The translations under genes were made by a program, and so were the position numbers. The notes beneath the pieces were generated by a model, which ran no database searches, had not been told where the DNA came from, and was given only the letters and a program-made list of their open reading frames with translations. This document shows, piece after piece, positions 51,796 through 63,565 of a stretch of 64,000 nucleotides of DNA. The stretch's first letter is position 1. Every line of letters begins with the position of its first letter. The DNA is from Diprion similis. Lineage: Eukaryota > Arthropoda > Insecta > Hymenoptera > Diprionidae. Location of the stretch: positions 5,918,001-5,982,000 of the forward strand of contig NC_060117.1 in NCBI RefSeq assembly GCF_021155765.1. The letters run 5' to 3'.

Positions 51796-51931
51796 ATGGA
51801 AACTTCGGTTTCTACAAACGGTATCAACGAGCCAAATGGAACTGCGCATCTCTGCTTTGAACTTGACGGCGAGGGAGACGCTGACAGCTCAACGACACCA
51901 GGACACAACGCTGATCTTCATTGCGATGATC
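51796..51931 (+). CDS. AMPD: AMP deaminase, alternative first exon A
   Basis: An ATG in good context (CAGCCATGG) opens 45 codons plus one base, followed by a GTGAGT donor. The encoded start, METSVSTNGINEP to NADLHCDD, is acidic and not conserved in families I know. The exon ends in phase 1, which fits the common exon at 61,802 (joined codon C+GC). The evidence for use is phase, donor quality and position only. Confidence 0.5.
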
Positions 51932-54808
51932 GTGAGTATTGCCTTGATTACTCTACACCATAACCTCGATTGAAGAGTAAAAAATTGAATTTTTTTTATC
52001 GCTATTTGTTCTCAAAGTCACTCAGAGGTGGCAGTACAGAATCTACATTATCATTATTGAGAAAAATTTCATTTGTTATATAGTCATCAAGAAATCTAGT
52101 AGAAAATTTCATACGAGTTTTACTTTGATCATAATTTTTTATATGTAGTGTACTTTTGCCTTGACTGGCAGAGGTAAATTATTATTCAATCTTTATGAAA
52201 CTGTATATACAAATGTTTTTGGAGGCGCTGAATTTGAATTTGATATTAGAATCCCAACATTCAAAATGGTAGATTCAATATGGCGGACAAAAAGTTTAAA
52301 TTTGATCGGATTCGGTCAAAAAACTCTACCCAGGAGCGTTCAAGACTCGCTGATTACGAGTCTGAAATCAAATTTTGAAAATTCAAGATAGTGGATCTAA
52401 TGTAAGGAGCAAGAAGTTCAAATCTGATCGAATCCAGTTGAAACAGTTTTCGTCCACCACATTGGATCCACCATCTTGAATTTTTCAAATCTGATTATCG
52501 TAACAGTTACAAGAAAATATAATACGAATAACAATAACTAAAGAGAATAAAAATTTATAGTAGATTTTCTGGTCACAGTAATGAAAAAAATTTTCATTTC
52601 TTACCCAGAATTATATTTTTCTATTCTAGTAAATAATGAATACGGTTGTAAGTACTGCGTAGCAATAACAATTGGAAATTCACAACGCAGTGATAAAAAC
52701 TATCGATGAATAAATTTTTCCTTCGATTATAACGGGTCTTGAGACTCTGAATTTCCGCATTATATTAATAACACTGTAAACGTCGCTTCTGGTATCTCGG
52801 GTGAGGATACAAATTGGCCTCACGGATCGCGTGTCTCTGCAATGTCATGCTGCAGGTGCCGAACAAACTTTTCCATTCCAATCGCCCCAAAAGGGTCGTG
52901 AATAAACAACGCCGAGCTGATCCAGCTGTTTCTTATTCGTGTTGGGATTGGCGCGATGTCGCATGTTTCGGTGCGAAATTACTTTGCAAATTTATAATCA
53001 TGCTCGTTCATTGGACTCCCGTATTCGACGTCAGGTTTAACTATTTCCACAAAAATAGTTTCGCCATTTTTCTTTCACAGCATTTTTAATGAGGTTAGAA
53101 AAATAGTCGGTTTTCAAAGAATAAAATGCAAACACAGTTCTAAGCTCATTGTCAATTTATCAACGTCTTACATATCGAGGAATTATTGGACTCTATTTTG
53201 CCACACAGAACCAGCGATGTGTAACTATATGTAAGCATAAGTGTGACGCCGTTCAGGGTTTACATTTATCAGTTAAATGATATCAAGCTTGTGTAAAATA
53301 TTAGAAAAACCACAAATCGGAGTGACAAGGCTTCCGAACGTAAAAATTTCGAAAATCGAAAACAAAGAATGATCAAAGTGCCGAAGTTTCAACAAGCCAG
53401 AAATTCACAGAGTTGAAAATCCTCGATCATTCGAAATTTTGATGCTTCCGATTTTGAATTTTCTCATTTCCGGAACTTTGCTGTTTCGTCAAAGTTTGAT
53501 TTCCTTACTTCAAGTTTCGCGGCCAAAGAATTCAGAATTTGGCACTCTCGGAACTTTTCAAATTTGGAACGTCAACACCGCCCAATTAAAACGGTAAACA
53601 AAAGTACTCGGCAGTGTGATTCCGATTCATGAAAGCATCTCCGTGCAGGCAATTCAAATATATATACGTAGAATAAGCAAAGGCGAAGCCAAGAGTGCTC
53701 AAAGTGTTTGGTGTGCACCGATTTAAACAGGCGTCAAAGTGTGTTGGCCAGTTCGTTCACTGATTGGTTACGCGAATAGAAACACAAGAAAAGACAAGCA
53801 TCTCTCACTCAGTTTAGCCGCCTGCCAGCCACGAATAGGACACTGTCTGTTTTTCGACAATATTCCGTTCTACTATTACGCAGCATATCACGTTGCTTGA
53901 TCGATTTCTAATGCGGTTTAAATCCCCACGATTCGTGATCGCCTGATAAGCTTTTCGTCTTGTTTCAAATCTTCCTCCTCCGCAGTCAGTGCATCGTCTG
54001 TAATTTGAAGTGAACAAGTTTTCTGGGCTATTTTCCTAAAAGTGCCATTTTTAACCCTAAATACGTCCCCCTCGTTATACGCAAAATCCTGTTTTCCCAA
54101 ATAACGATCACGTGTAAGTAAGCCCAAAACACATTCAGTTTATATTCAATTGCAATTTATTACCGATGTTCAAGACTTCAAGCCAGAAATAAAGTCTCGA
54201 AATTTCTTTTCAATTATCGTCCTTATTCCTCTACGTAGATATGCTATACCTATAACATCCGGATCGTTTTGCCAATTATTAATTACGAAATACCATCTAC
54301 TTGTTACTTTTCAAGTTAATGGTGTATACATACAGTATCAGAGTGTCGACACAAGATACATATTTTGAATTTCGAGAGTTTGTGTTTACCAAGAAAAAAA
54401 AGTTTATATAGAATTAGATACACTAGCTGTTTTTGCGCGCAGAATATAATTTTGCAATAGATTTGTTCGTCATCATTGTAGACGTGCAACGGTTCGTTGA
54501 GCACGCTTTTTCAGCTCTGTTTTATTATTGTTGTCGCATTCTCGGCCAAATTTTCGCGCAGCCCAGTTATTGTCAGACTTTTCTTCGGCCTGGACGAACG
54601 TATTGTAGGTGGTTAAAATAATTTTTGTGAACAAGTGAATAAGACAGAGAATCAAGTGTATCCACTTTGAACATTGTATAATTGAATTTATACACTATAA
54701 ATAGTAAATTTTTCAAGAGAACGGTGTTTGCATTAAAAATTAAAGAACTAACAATAAAAAATCATTGAACCGAAAAGTTAGGAACAATTAACTCCTAAAT
54801 TAGGCCAC
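51932..54808 (+). other. Intronic sequence with repeat remnants
   Basis: AT-rich. It holds a degraded repeat at 52,259-52,485 described separately. The open frames at 52,161-52,391 and 52,814-53,089 have no recognisable product. Nothing else is supported. Confidence 0.45.
52259..52485. repeat. Degraded palindromic or direct repeat cluster
   Basis: Three related pieces. ATTCAAAATGGTAGATTCAA at 52,259 and ATTCAAGATAGTGGATCTAA at about 52,381 are direct copies, each followed by a similar GATCGxATxC stretch. TTGGATCCACCATCTTGAAT at about 52,460 is the inverted form. This is consistent with an old MITE that has duplicated or folded on itself. Confidence 0.6.
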
Positions 54809-54899
54809 ATGTCGAGCAGAGGAGTCGTCTCAGAGGACAGCGAGGCGTTTCGCTTGGGCCATGGGGTCCATAAGAACTTCTTCATCGACGTGGACGAAG
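54809..54899 (+). CDS. AMPD: AMP deaminase, alternative first exon B
   Basis: An ATG opens 30 codons plus one base (MSSRGVVSEDSEAF to NFFIDVDE), then the donor GTATTG. The exon ends in phase 1 and fits the common exon at 61,802. Its coding bias (no rare runs, acidic with hydrophobic end) is more protein-like than the surroundings. Confidence 0.55.
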
Positions 54900-56157
54900 G
54901 TATTGCGCTTTCTGATTAGCAATATATCTCTGAGTAATTAGTTTGTGGAACGTTTTTTTCTGAATGTTGGTCTCGTAAAAAGAGAGAAAACCCTTCATAA
55001 ATCTTCGGCAATTTTATTGGCGCTAGTTATAGTGAACACGATTAAAATGACATCCATATTATGCGGTAGCAATGAATCTGAACAACTTGAATAACACAAG
55101 CTAAAATGTCTGAATAATTTCAGAAAAGCTTTTGTGGTTAGAACGTTCGAAATGACTGAACTTCGGTATTTTTTATTCGATTACCAAGTTTATGGACTTG
55201 ATTTTTGTTCATCATAAAGATCCTCAGAGATCGTATGAAATAATTTTACAAATGATCATTCTAGATTTGGAATAGATTTTTGTAAGTAGATTTCTTGAAT
55301 ATCTTTTAAATAATTTGAGGGAATCTGGTCAGAGAGTAAAATAAGTCTGTAAACTTTAGAATCGGATGAAAAAACGAAATTTCAATCATTATGAACGTTC
55401 CATCTACAAAGCTCTTTCTCAAATTGTTCATATCTTATCTTCTGCTATTCAAATTTGTTCACATTTATTTCTAATACATAGTACGAATGTCGTTACAACG
55501 TACCTCGTATGCAATCACGCAATGAGTTTGTTCTTCTTTTCGATTAAACACCTTTTGTAACACAAGTATAAGGTAACTGAACCTCCGTTAAGACACTGTC
55601 AGACTAACGTCGATCCTTCTCCGGTCTGTTCTCGTCGTAGTGCTTAACCAACACTTAATGAAAGTGACATTGGTACTCGTTTATGGTTACGAGTCTCGAT
55701 AATGGCGATAAACGATTGCGTAACTTGACTCGTTGAAGGTATCATAGTCGAGAGACGAAACGTGCCTGACTCTTAGTTTCAATGCATCCTGCGCTTCGCC
55801 AGTATACCTTACTCGAATTACGTATACTGTTACAACTACTTTGCAGCTGCGAACAATCTACCGTTGTTATGCATGACATGCGAGGACAGTCTTGATACCT
55901 TATCGTGATTGGCTTAGGCCTGTAATACTAGGTACAATAGAAACGGCACACAGCACAGACCTCACAATCAGACTTTGCCGGGCTGTTCGCTGAGCAACTT
56001 GGTGACAAAACGGGTCGAAATTGGTCTTCTCGATTGGCTTAAAGTAAATCGACATCTATAATCCAAAATCAGTGCACTGCATTCGAAGATTGAGTAAATC
56101 TGGGATCGGAGGATCCTAAAGTGTGATTTTGATTAGTTCTTTAGTGCAAGAAGAGAA
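54900..56157 (+). other. Intronic sequence between first exons B and C
   Basis: AT-rich in its first half and closer to average in 55,560-56,150. I see no repeat or gene in it. The second half may carry a promoter for exon C, but no specific element can be named. Confidence 0.4.
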
Positions 56158-56212
56158 ATGAATCTAAACAGAACTACCAAGTCGATGTCTCATCACAGGA
56201 AAAGGGGCAAAG
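56158..56212 (+). CDS. AMPD: AMP deaminase, alternative first exon C (short, basic)
   Basis: An ATG opens 18 codons plus one base (MNLNRTTKSMSHHRKRGK), then the donor GTAAAG. The exon ends in phase 1 and fits the common exon. The strongly basic sequence contrasts with the acidic exons A and B. It is short, so the chance of a false call is higher. Confidence 0.4.
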
Positions 56213-57330
56213 GTAAAGCGGTAGATTTCTATTGGTCTCAGTTATGAAGAATGATCAGAAACGATTCTTGTACAAGTTCAAGTGATTATGATAAAAGTTT
56301 TGAAATCTCATTGGAACCTAGAAAAAAATGTGAAAATTATTTTTTCTGATCGTTTTCTATACTAAAGATTTACCAATTTTTTAATATTTTGGAATCTTAG
56401 TGATAATTTTTGGACATTTTAAAAGTTCATATCGACGAATGGAAAATTGGTTTTTGTAATACCGAGAAAATTACAAATTAGCAACTCGTTAGTCCAAGTC
56501 TTATGAAACAGTCATACAAAGCCAGAAATTGGTATTAGTTAAAAGTAGTTTAATGTCACGTGACTGTACCGCACTAAATTTTCGTTAAAATTATCAATAT
56601 AGCTTGCAACAATTATTAAAAATTTCGGTCAAATAACAGTTGGACTTGGAATGGTTAGAAAACGGCGAAAATGTGCAAAAGCTCGCGAGTCTTTTCGAAA
56701 TAACATTTTCGCTTTGTTCGAAAATCTAAAGTTGCTTTTTAAAATCTGTTTTGACCATGTGCCAAAGTTGGTATTGCGAACTGCAGGGAAGAACAGATTG
56801 GAGAGTAATAGCCTGAACACGTTGGCATAGAACCAGCTTTCAGATCGTCACCGCGAAACGTGCCAAATAAGTTCGTTTTCAAGCGATCGATAACTTTGCA
56901 GGAATTTTGGGTATACACAGGGTGTTCCGTTCGAAATTGAGGCACTGTAACCAGGTGAAAACTTCAAAGAAGGTTGTTTTCAGATGTAGCGTCGCTTCGA
57001 TATCTCAACGGCGTCCATTTTTTTTTTTTTTTTTTTTTTCACTGCCATTTACATAAAAATCGATTTTCATTTTATACAGTGACAATCAAACACGCGCTTT
57101 TAGTGTAACTAGATACGAATGGCTATCACTGGCATTTGACTATTCTCTTATCTAGCCGACTTAAAGCAAGCAATAAAAGCGCACGTTGAGACCCAAATTA
57201 CTCACTGACATTACCCAAAAAAGTTACTCGGTGAATTATCTTTATTTTTGTTGATCAATTTGTCGTTATTTGTATTGGAGTATCATTCTTTACTTCGATT
57301 GGAATTAATTATCACAAGTCTGATGCCTGG
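56213..57330 (+). other. Intronic sequence with a T run
   Basis: AT-rich intron with a T21-type run near 57,019-57,039. No gene or clear repeat otherwise. Confidence 0.45.
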
Positions 57331-57650
57331 TGTGAGTATACATGGTGTGCCTGAACTCCTACAACACACCGCTTTCTTCGAGGTCAAAGCCTTTGAGTGA
57401 GATGTGTACCAACTGTCTAAAGAAATCCCTAATTGCTAGGGAATTATTTTTCTGGCGTACGCTACCCTGCTTGGTAATATCATCATGCATAGTTCTGGTG
57501 TGAGTTATTTATAGTCCCGCTCATTTTTCCCCGCGCAGATTCAACGTCACAACAATTAATCACCACCGATCTAGGGTATTTTGGTGCCGTTGGTACACAT
57601 CTTACTTAAGTCCAGTCCAGCTGCACTCCTAGACACACCATGTATATGAC
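57331..57650. repeat. MITE copy 1, TIR GAGTATACATGGTGTG
   Basis: The ends are GAGTATACATGGTGTGCCTG and, inverted, CACACCATGTATA. The body of about 290 bases contains AGATGTGTACCAAC, TACCCTGCTTGG, ATTAATCACCACCGATCTAG and GGACTTAAG-like words. All of these recur in reverse order and orientation at 63,238-63,565. No coding capacity. Confidence 0.88.
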
Positions 57651-58580
57651 ATCACGGTCTGATCATCACCTGAGAGTCGTAAAGTAAAATCAAAGTCAGT
57701 GAACCGAACATTTCACAAAACCCAGTTTTCTTTTTTCGAAACACCAGATTAGCCATTATACACAGGAATTTCGAGGTTTTGTATTGTTGACGGCTTAGTC
57801 TGGAATTGGAGCGTCATGACATTCACATGATGAATGTGCGATAGTGCCAAGCCTATTCCTATATTAATCATCCGTAGAGTATCGTAATGACTGATGTGAT
57901 GTTAACTGATTTACAGTCTCGACGTACATACCAGACTGTTTATAAATATTTTAGGTTAATCAACTGCTATCAGCGCTCCAACGACTCATAAAAGCGCCGC
58001 AAGAGGTCGGCAACTCTTTTTCCTTTTTTTCATTGAATTTTAGTTTTTCGAAAGGTTTCAACGATCTGTCGTAATGAAAAATTCAACATATCGTACAACT
58101 TTTGAAATACGAAAGTAATTTCACATCCGTGTAATTTCGTACCTCAAATAAATTATTCTGTCATCTTCGTTTACGATTTCGCGGATTTACTCTAATTTCA
58201 TTTCAATCGAAAACTGTTATGTTGGAAACAGTTTAAAATTATAAATAAAGACTATAACTGTTCGGGTCACCAAGGTTTGTTCGGAACGTGGTCGATGAAT
58301 GTTGCACCGCTTTGTTCAGCCAACCATCAATCTCGACCCGATCTTTCAACGCGTCTTATTTTTTTACTCCCAGCCTTGGCGAAGGTTCGAGTGCGTTGCT
58401 CCATTTACTAAAAAAATATTTGGATGCTTTCCAACAGGCTGACAACGGAGGGAGAGACTAAAATCAACCGCGAACACGTGTACACCATGGGTCAAGTTTC
58501 CTCGATCATCCGTTTGCTTTCCTTTCACATCAATTTTTTTTACGCACGTCATCTCATCGTTTCAGTCTAATTTACCAAAT

Positions 58581-58995
58581 ATCAACGCACTGAAAAGATC
58601 TTGCAAGCTGTAGTACTTTGATTTTGTGACGTCAAGTCAACATGGATTCAAATTTTTAATACGAAACCACTTTTATAATTAAATACCACCCGGTTATCGT
58701 ATTATTTTATTATTATTTTTTGGAGCCAGATGGTGTTTTCTGAATTTTCGATACACAGTCTGTAGAAACATGGCGTCGAATCGGTGAATCAGCTGATCAT
58801 TTTCGGCGAATTCAACGAATATCGTGACACTGAAAAAATCGTGCAAGCTGTTGTACTTTAATTTTGTGACATCGAGTCAACGTGGATTAAAATTTTTCAC
58901 ATCAAACCACTTTTATAATTAAATACGAGCCGATCGTCGTTTTTTTTTCCCGATAGAGTCTTCTAAATTTCTTTCTCTTGTAATTCTTTTTCTTG
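58581..58995. repeat. Tandem duplication, period 240 bases
   Basis: The block from CACTGAAAAGATCTTGCAAG to ACCACTTTTATAATTAAATA recurs 240 bases downstream with about 80-85 percent identity. It starts at about 58,588 and again at about 58,828. Both are intronic and have no open frame. This could be an old local duplication or two units of a dispersed satellite. Confidence 0.75.
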
Positions 58996-61319
58996 CCACC
59001 AGGTGGCGTTTTGTTTCACGGTTTCGTGTTCGTTTGTTTTCGCATATCACGGTCTCGATTCCCGCTGAACAAAGTCACAGTACTGAGATTTCCAGCCCAG
59101 CAGTAAGATCGGATCTTGGTTTTACGTACATCATCGGCACTCGCTTAGCTTCTGACGAACCCCACTCTATCCTTCTTGTGCACGCGGTTGATTCATGCTT
59201 GTGTGCTATAAGTTTAACGCACGCACGCGACATTTACACAAGGAAACACACTCTGGGAAGCCACGTGATCGTCAGTTGCAGCTGCCGCCACTTACTTTCG
59301 ACAGTCTTTCGATCTCTCTCGCGGTGACTGTACCTCAGTCGTCAATTTGCCTATAGATCTCTGTATTACACCGTCCCGAGATGGTCGTATGTTAGTGCTT
59401 TGTGTGCCCGTCTCTTTGGCTACCTGTCAGTTGTCACGTTTCACAACTATTTACTCTCGGCCACTGCAGTTTCATAGACAATAAAATCAACCAGACGGAA
59501 CTGTACAAAAAAGTTTCAGTCTGTTTTATAGAGTTTCATTTCGTCAAGGTGGGATTAGTGCAAGATTCGACAAGGTTCATTCACCTACCAATTACAACCG
59601 TATTTCATTCATACGTTTCTTCGTGAATACAGGTCTAATTGGGAATCAGAATCTAATTCTTGGCCATTTATTGCTTTGTAATAGATTGCGAACAGATTTA
59701 GATTTTTAATTTTTATTATTGTTAGTTAGCTAGTTGATCAACGTGTGAAACTATAGATCATATTCAAAAACTAGCTTAACTCGCTGATATTATAGCCACG
59801 TTTTTAGACTTTGAACGGTTCTGTTAATCACTTGATATACGTATGTAAGTAGAAATCGAACGTCAATCAGGTTTTATAATTATCTTATACGTTTATCTTC
59901 TTGGCAACGAGTTATTGATTACTGACCATCGATCGTCAATACGAGATATGACGATTCTTGAATTTTTATAATAAACCTATTTTTAGACGCATCGACGCAT
60001 ACAGCTTTGGATGATTACAGCCATAATTCTTATTTGTTGATTCGTGTATCATAAAACGATAAAGACAGTGTAACAAATTTTATTCCAAAATTAATTCTGC
60101 AAGATCTTGCGATTATTATTTTACAATCATCGTTAGCTGTAAATAAACTCTCTATGCTTTTCAGTCAAGTTTCGAATCAGAATCTTGCGCACATTCACAA
60201 ATTTTATGTAATTTTAAAAATTTGTCCAATTTGAATTTAGATAGTCTGATTCGCGTTGTTGATGATCAAATTTTTACCGCTGCAACAATTATTCAACATA
60301 TAATCAAGAAATTTTGGTATTCAAAATTTAGTAAAACGTTTTAATCTATATTGTACATTTCCACTGGTCGGGAAGAAGTGCCAACTTCACATACATATTT
60401 ATCAACATGTTCTGGGTCATCGACCATTCGTCGATCCTTCGCAGTATATATACAATTATCATTAATTCTTGTCTTTCTTATACCGCCTCGGAATTCGCAG
60501 TTGAAAATAACTAATTTTAAATATGCCAACGTTTTTTTTTTAGAACTTTCAAAATCTCGTTCAAGTTCTCAAAAAAAAAATTAAAAAATCTCTCGACCTA
60601 GAAAAATTACTAAGCAAATAAAGATCTGAAATATCGAGCTAGATTTTAAACTATAACTATATATAATTTAATAAAAAATCAACCGTTTATTTAATTCACT
60701 GACTGTCTCATTAATCGAAGAATCGATTAGAAAATTAAATTATTCGCGTTCAAACGACTTTCTGCAGACTCTATTAACAACCCGACTGCCAGAGAGGGAA
60801 ATTACTTTCGATATTGATCGGCGAGCACTGCTGAAGCGTAATTATCGGTTCATCGACGCCACTTGCAATCAAATATTAGACGACCATTCAGTTTTTATTG
60901 AAGCAATCGATTTACGCGAAATGAGGAAAATTTCAGAGCGCAAATTCGTCGAAAATAAACCTGAGAGCCGGACATTCTTGGTTTTTTGTTATTACTTTTT
61001 TTCAATTTTATCTCGAACATATCCAGCAGCATTTTTTTTTTTAGCTTATAGATCATTCACACAAGATCAATGGTCAATGATTATAATTCTTGATATTCGA
61101 TGATATTTCCACCGATTTAGAATCTAGACATTCTACGTCGATTCGCAACAAACAGATCCGTTCTTTCTCCCTGATTTTCGATCTTGTTTCCATCCAAAAA
61201 CACGATTAATCGAATCATCGAGAGCAAAGAGCATTTTGACTGATTTTAAAACATTCGTAGTGAACAGTGTGGCAAAGACTGCGGAGCGAGCTTAAACCCA
61301 TCGATATATCGTTTTAAAA

Positions 61320-61413
61320 ATGGTGCTTGGAAAGGAAATAAACTTACTCGGTAACATTGGACATTCGACGGTTACCGAGTGGCTTGAAAAGACTGGACAG
61401 GCTGACCGAGATG
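61320..61413 (+). CDS. AMPD: AMP deaminase, alternative first exon D (proximal)
   Basis: An ATG opens 31 codons plus one base (MVLGKEINLLGNIG to EKTGQADRD), then the donor GTAACT. The exon ends in phase 1 and lies 388 bases before the common exon, making it the most proximal of the four candidates. The sequence before it is AT-rich with no TATA element I can single out. Confidence 0.55.
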
Positions 61414-61801
61414 GTAACTCACACATTTTTCATTACACAATGTTGCACAATAATTTTCAGCCGTTAGGAATGGTGCAGTAATGTACCTGAACTTATTTAT
61501 TCCCAGCTTATCGTAATGGAATGAATTGTTGTATAACTGCAGGGGGGGAGTCAAAAACTTTGAAAGTGGAAAATTCAAACATGCGAAAATAAGATAACGA
61601 AAGATAAATTGTTTGAAATCGTTCGAAATTTGAAATTTCGATGTATCAGCCATTCGAGATACTGACTCTTCCAAGTTTTGGAAAATTTTTACAGTCAAGA
61701 AATAACGGATGATTTTTCATTCCGAGGTTATTTTGGAAATATTCATTTCAATTTACTTGATATATATATATATATGTATATTTTTTCGTTATTTCTTTCA
61801 G

Positions 61802-61985
61802 GCAGCGAGAGTCCCGTATTCGGTTTGGAAGGTGGTGCGACAGGGGTTGGCGCGGCTGGAGGAAACTCTCTGAGAATAACGTCCCACGAGCTTCCCAACG
61901 AGATTTCAGCCCCGTATGAAGTGCCCCAATTCCCCATTGAGCAGATCGAGAAAAAGCTTCTCATCCAGCGACAGCTGACAGTAAA
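61802..61985 (+). CDS. AMPD: AMP deaminase, common N-terminal exon
   Basis: This exon is bounded by TTTCTTTCAG and AA|GTGAGT, enters in phase 1 and leaves in phase 2 (61 aa). It encodes SESPVFGLEGG, a Gly-rich linker, then ELPNEISAPYEVPQFPIEQI and EKKLLIQRQLTVK. The APYE-x-P-x-x-x-PIEQ-[IL]-E pattern is the conserved element in the N-terminal regulatory part of animal AMP deaminases (AMPD2 type). The enzyme converts AMP to IMP and ammonia in the cytosol, in the purine nucleotide cycle. The catalytic TIM-barrel exons are not in the window, so they must lie beyond 64,000. Confidence 0.78.
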
Positions 61986-63030
61986 GTGAGTAATATTTGA
62001 CTGATCGAAAAAAAAATCGACAATATCGTCAAGAAAAAATCAAAACAAAATTCAAATTGTGGTCAACACGTTCGTTTTAGGCCCCAATTTAAATTTTCTT
62101 TCGTTTTTGTCTTGACTGTTTGCTGCTGTCTTTGCGGTGTTTCATCGTAATTGAAATAGGTTCACGTATATTTTTTTTTTTTTTTATAATTCGAGATTGT
62201 GTGGTTCAATTACGGAACTTGAAATTCTTTTTCTATTTATTTCTTAGGTCTCAATTTTATTGTTTTTTATTTTTTTCTTAACAATAAATACGCATTTTAT
62301 TTCTAAGGAGCCCCCCCCCCCCGCAGTAGGGCCGAATCGTCATAATAATGAGTTATTTAATTATTGACCATTGATACTGAAAAAAAATGGATACATATTT
62401 GGAATACGGTTGAGAAAGTCCTTTGAATTTGAAAAAAAAAAACAAAAAAAAAAAACGTTCGAAGCAGCCTTTGTTTTAGCTGCGCACATGTCGAACGACT
62501 GAAAGTAAGTAAGTAATGAATATCTCTTGGCAGAGTGCAGAGTGACCTATATAAAGACGCCTTAGAGTCTCTCTTTTTATACTTTGCGACCTTTTTTTCA
62601 AGCATTCATACACACGTTATTTAAAGCCTATGATGAGCAGCACAGCCGTGTTTACAAATTCATGGAAAGTTTAATATTGAGTGACGCATCGCGTTTCTTA
62701 AACGCTCCTTTCTCAAGGCTTATGAAAGCCTCTCGGTACCTTTCTTGTGAGAATGTGAAAAATTCAACACGGCTGAGTGTCGAGACTCACTGTCGATAAT
62801 CTTTCGAATAAAGAACTGCTAATTTTTTCCTGTGATGTGAGGCTAATGTTATTCCGAAGCTTCGTAAAGCCGATGCTTTTCAAGTGCGAATCAGCTCTTC
62901 CACATTGTTTTCTTCTTTTTTTTTTTTTTTATTAGCGTCATTAGTCATTCTTATCGCATTCTTTTCTGCGGAATAACTAACGTGCCAAGTCCATTATGTG
63001 TTCGAGAACATCACTGGACTGGAATTAGTA
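61986..63030 (+). other. Intronic sequence downstream of the AMP deaminase common exon
   Basis: AT-rich with a C run near 62,310-62,321 and T runs. No further AMP deaminase exon could be recognised here. Confidence 0.5.
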
Positions 63031-63162
63031 GCTTAAGGTTATGTAGTCACGATGCACCGTCGAAATTTGAACCCTTTTCGTTCCTTTGTTTATTTAATAT
63101 AGGAAGAAAAAGGGTGAGTTTGCTCCGTCGGTAAAGGTAGGAGCCACTACATGACCTTAAGC
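63031..63162. repeat. 132-base MITE-like element
   Basis: The ends GCTTAAGGTTATGTAGT and ACTACATGACCTTAAGC are near-perfect inverted repeats. The interior is non-coding and includes TTTGAACCC and a GAAAAAGGGTGAG stretch. It sits just before MITE copy 2. Confidence 0.75.
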
Positions 63163-63237
63163 GTCATCGGTTTTATTCGATCGGAAAGTTACATCACATG
63201 TGCTTTGCTGTTGTATCTCACTTCATCGTCAGTGGTT

Positions 63238-63565
63238 TGAGTATACATGGTGTGCCTTTAGGAGTGCAGCTTCTTTCTCGCGCTGGACTGGACTTAAGTA
63301 AGATGTGTACCAACGTCGCCAAAATACCCTAGATCGGTGGTGATTAATTGTTGTGACGTTGAATCTGCGTGGGGAAAAAATAGGCGGGACTTTAAATAAC
63401 TCAAATCATGACTATGCACGATGGGATTACCAAGCAGGGTAGCGTTCGTTAGAAGAATAATTCCCTAACAATATAGGGATTTGTTTAGACAGTTGGTACA
63501 CATCTCAGTTAAAGACTTTGACCTCGAAGAAATAATTCTAGGCACACGATGTATACTCACACCAC
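63238..63565. repeat. MITE copy 2, inverted relative to copy 1
   Basis: The sequence is the reverse complement of 57,331-57,650 with scattered mismatches and small indels. It has the same outer ends (GAGTATACATGGTGTGCCT and, inverted, GGCACACGATGTATACTC). No coding capacity. The remainder to 64,000 is AT-rich and shows nothing I can support. Confidence 0.88.

Noticed and set aside
53814-54127. Minus-strand open frames between first exons A and B
   Set aside because: Two short overlapping frames without family resemblance or supporting splice sites, inside the proposed intron.
59034-59626. Open frames upstream of first exon D
   Set aside because: They lack splice donors in the phase required by the common exon and have no recognisable domain; they may be untranslated sequence.
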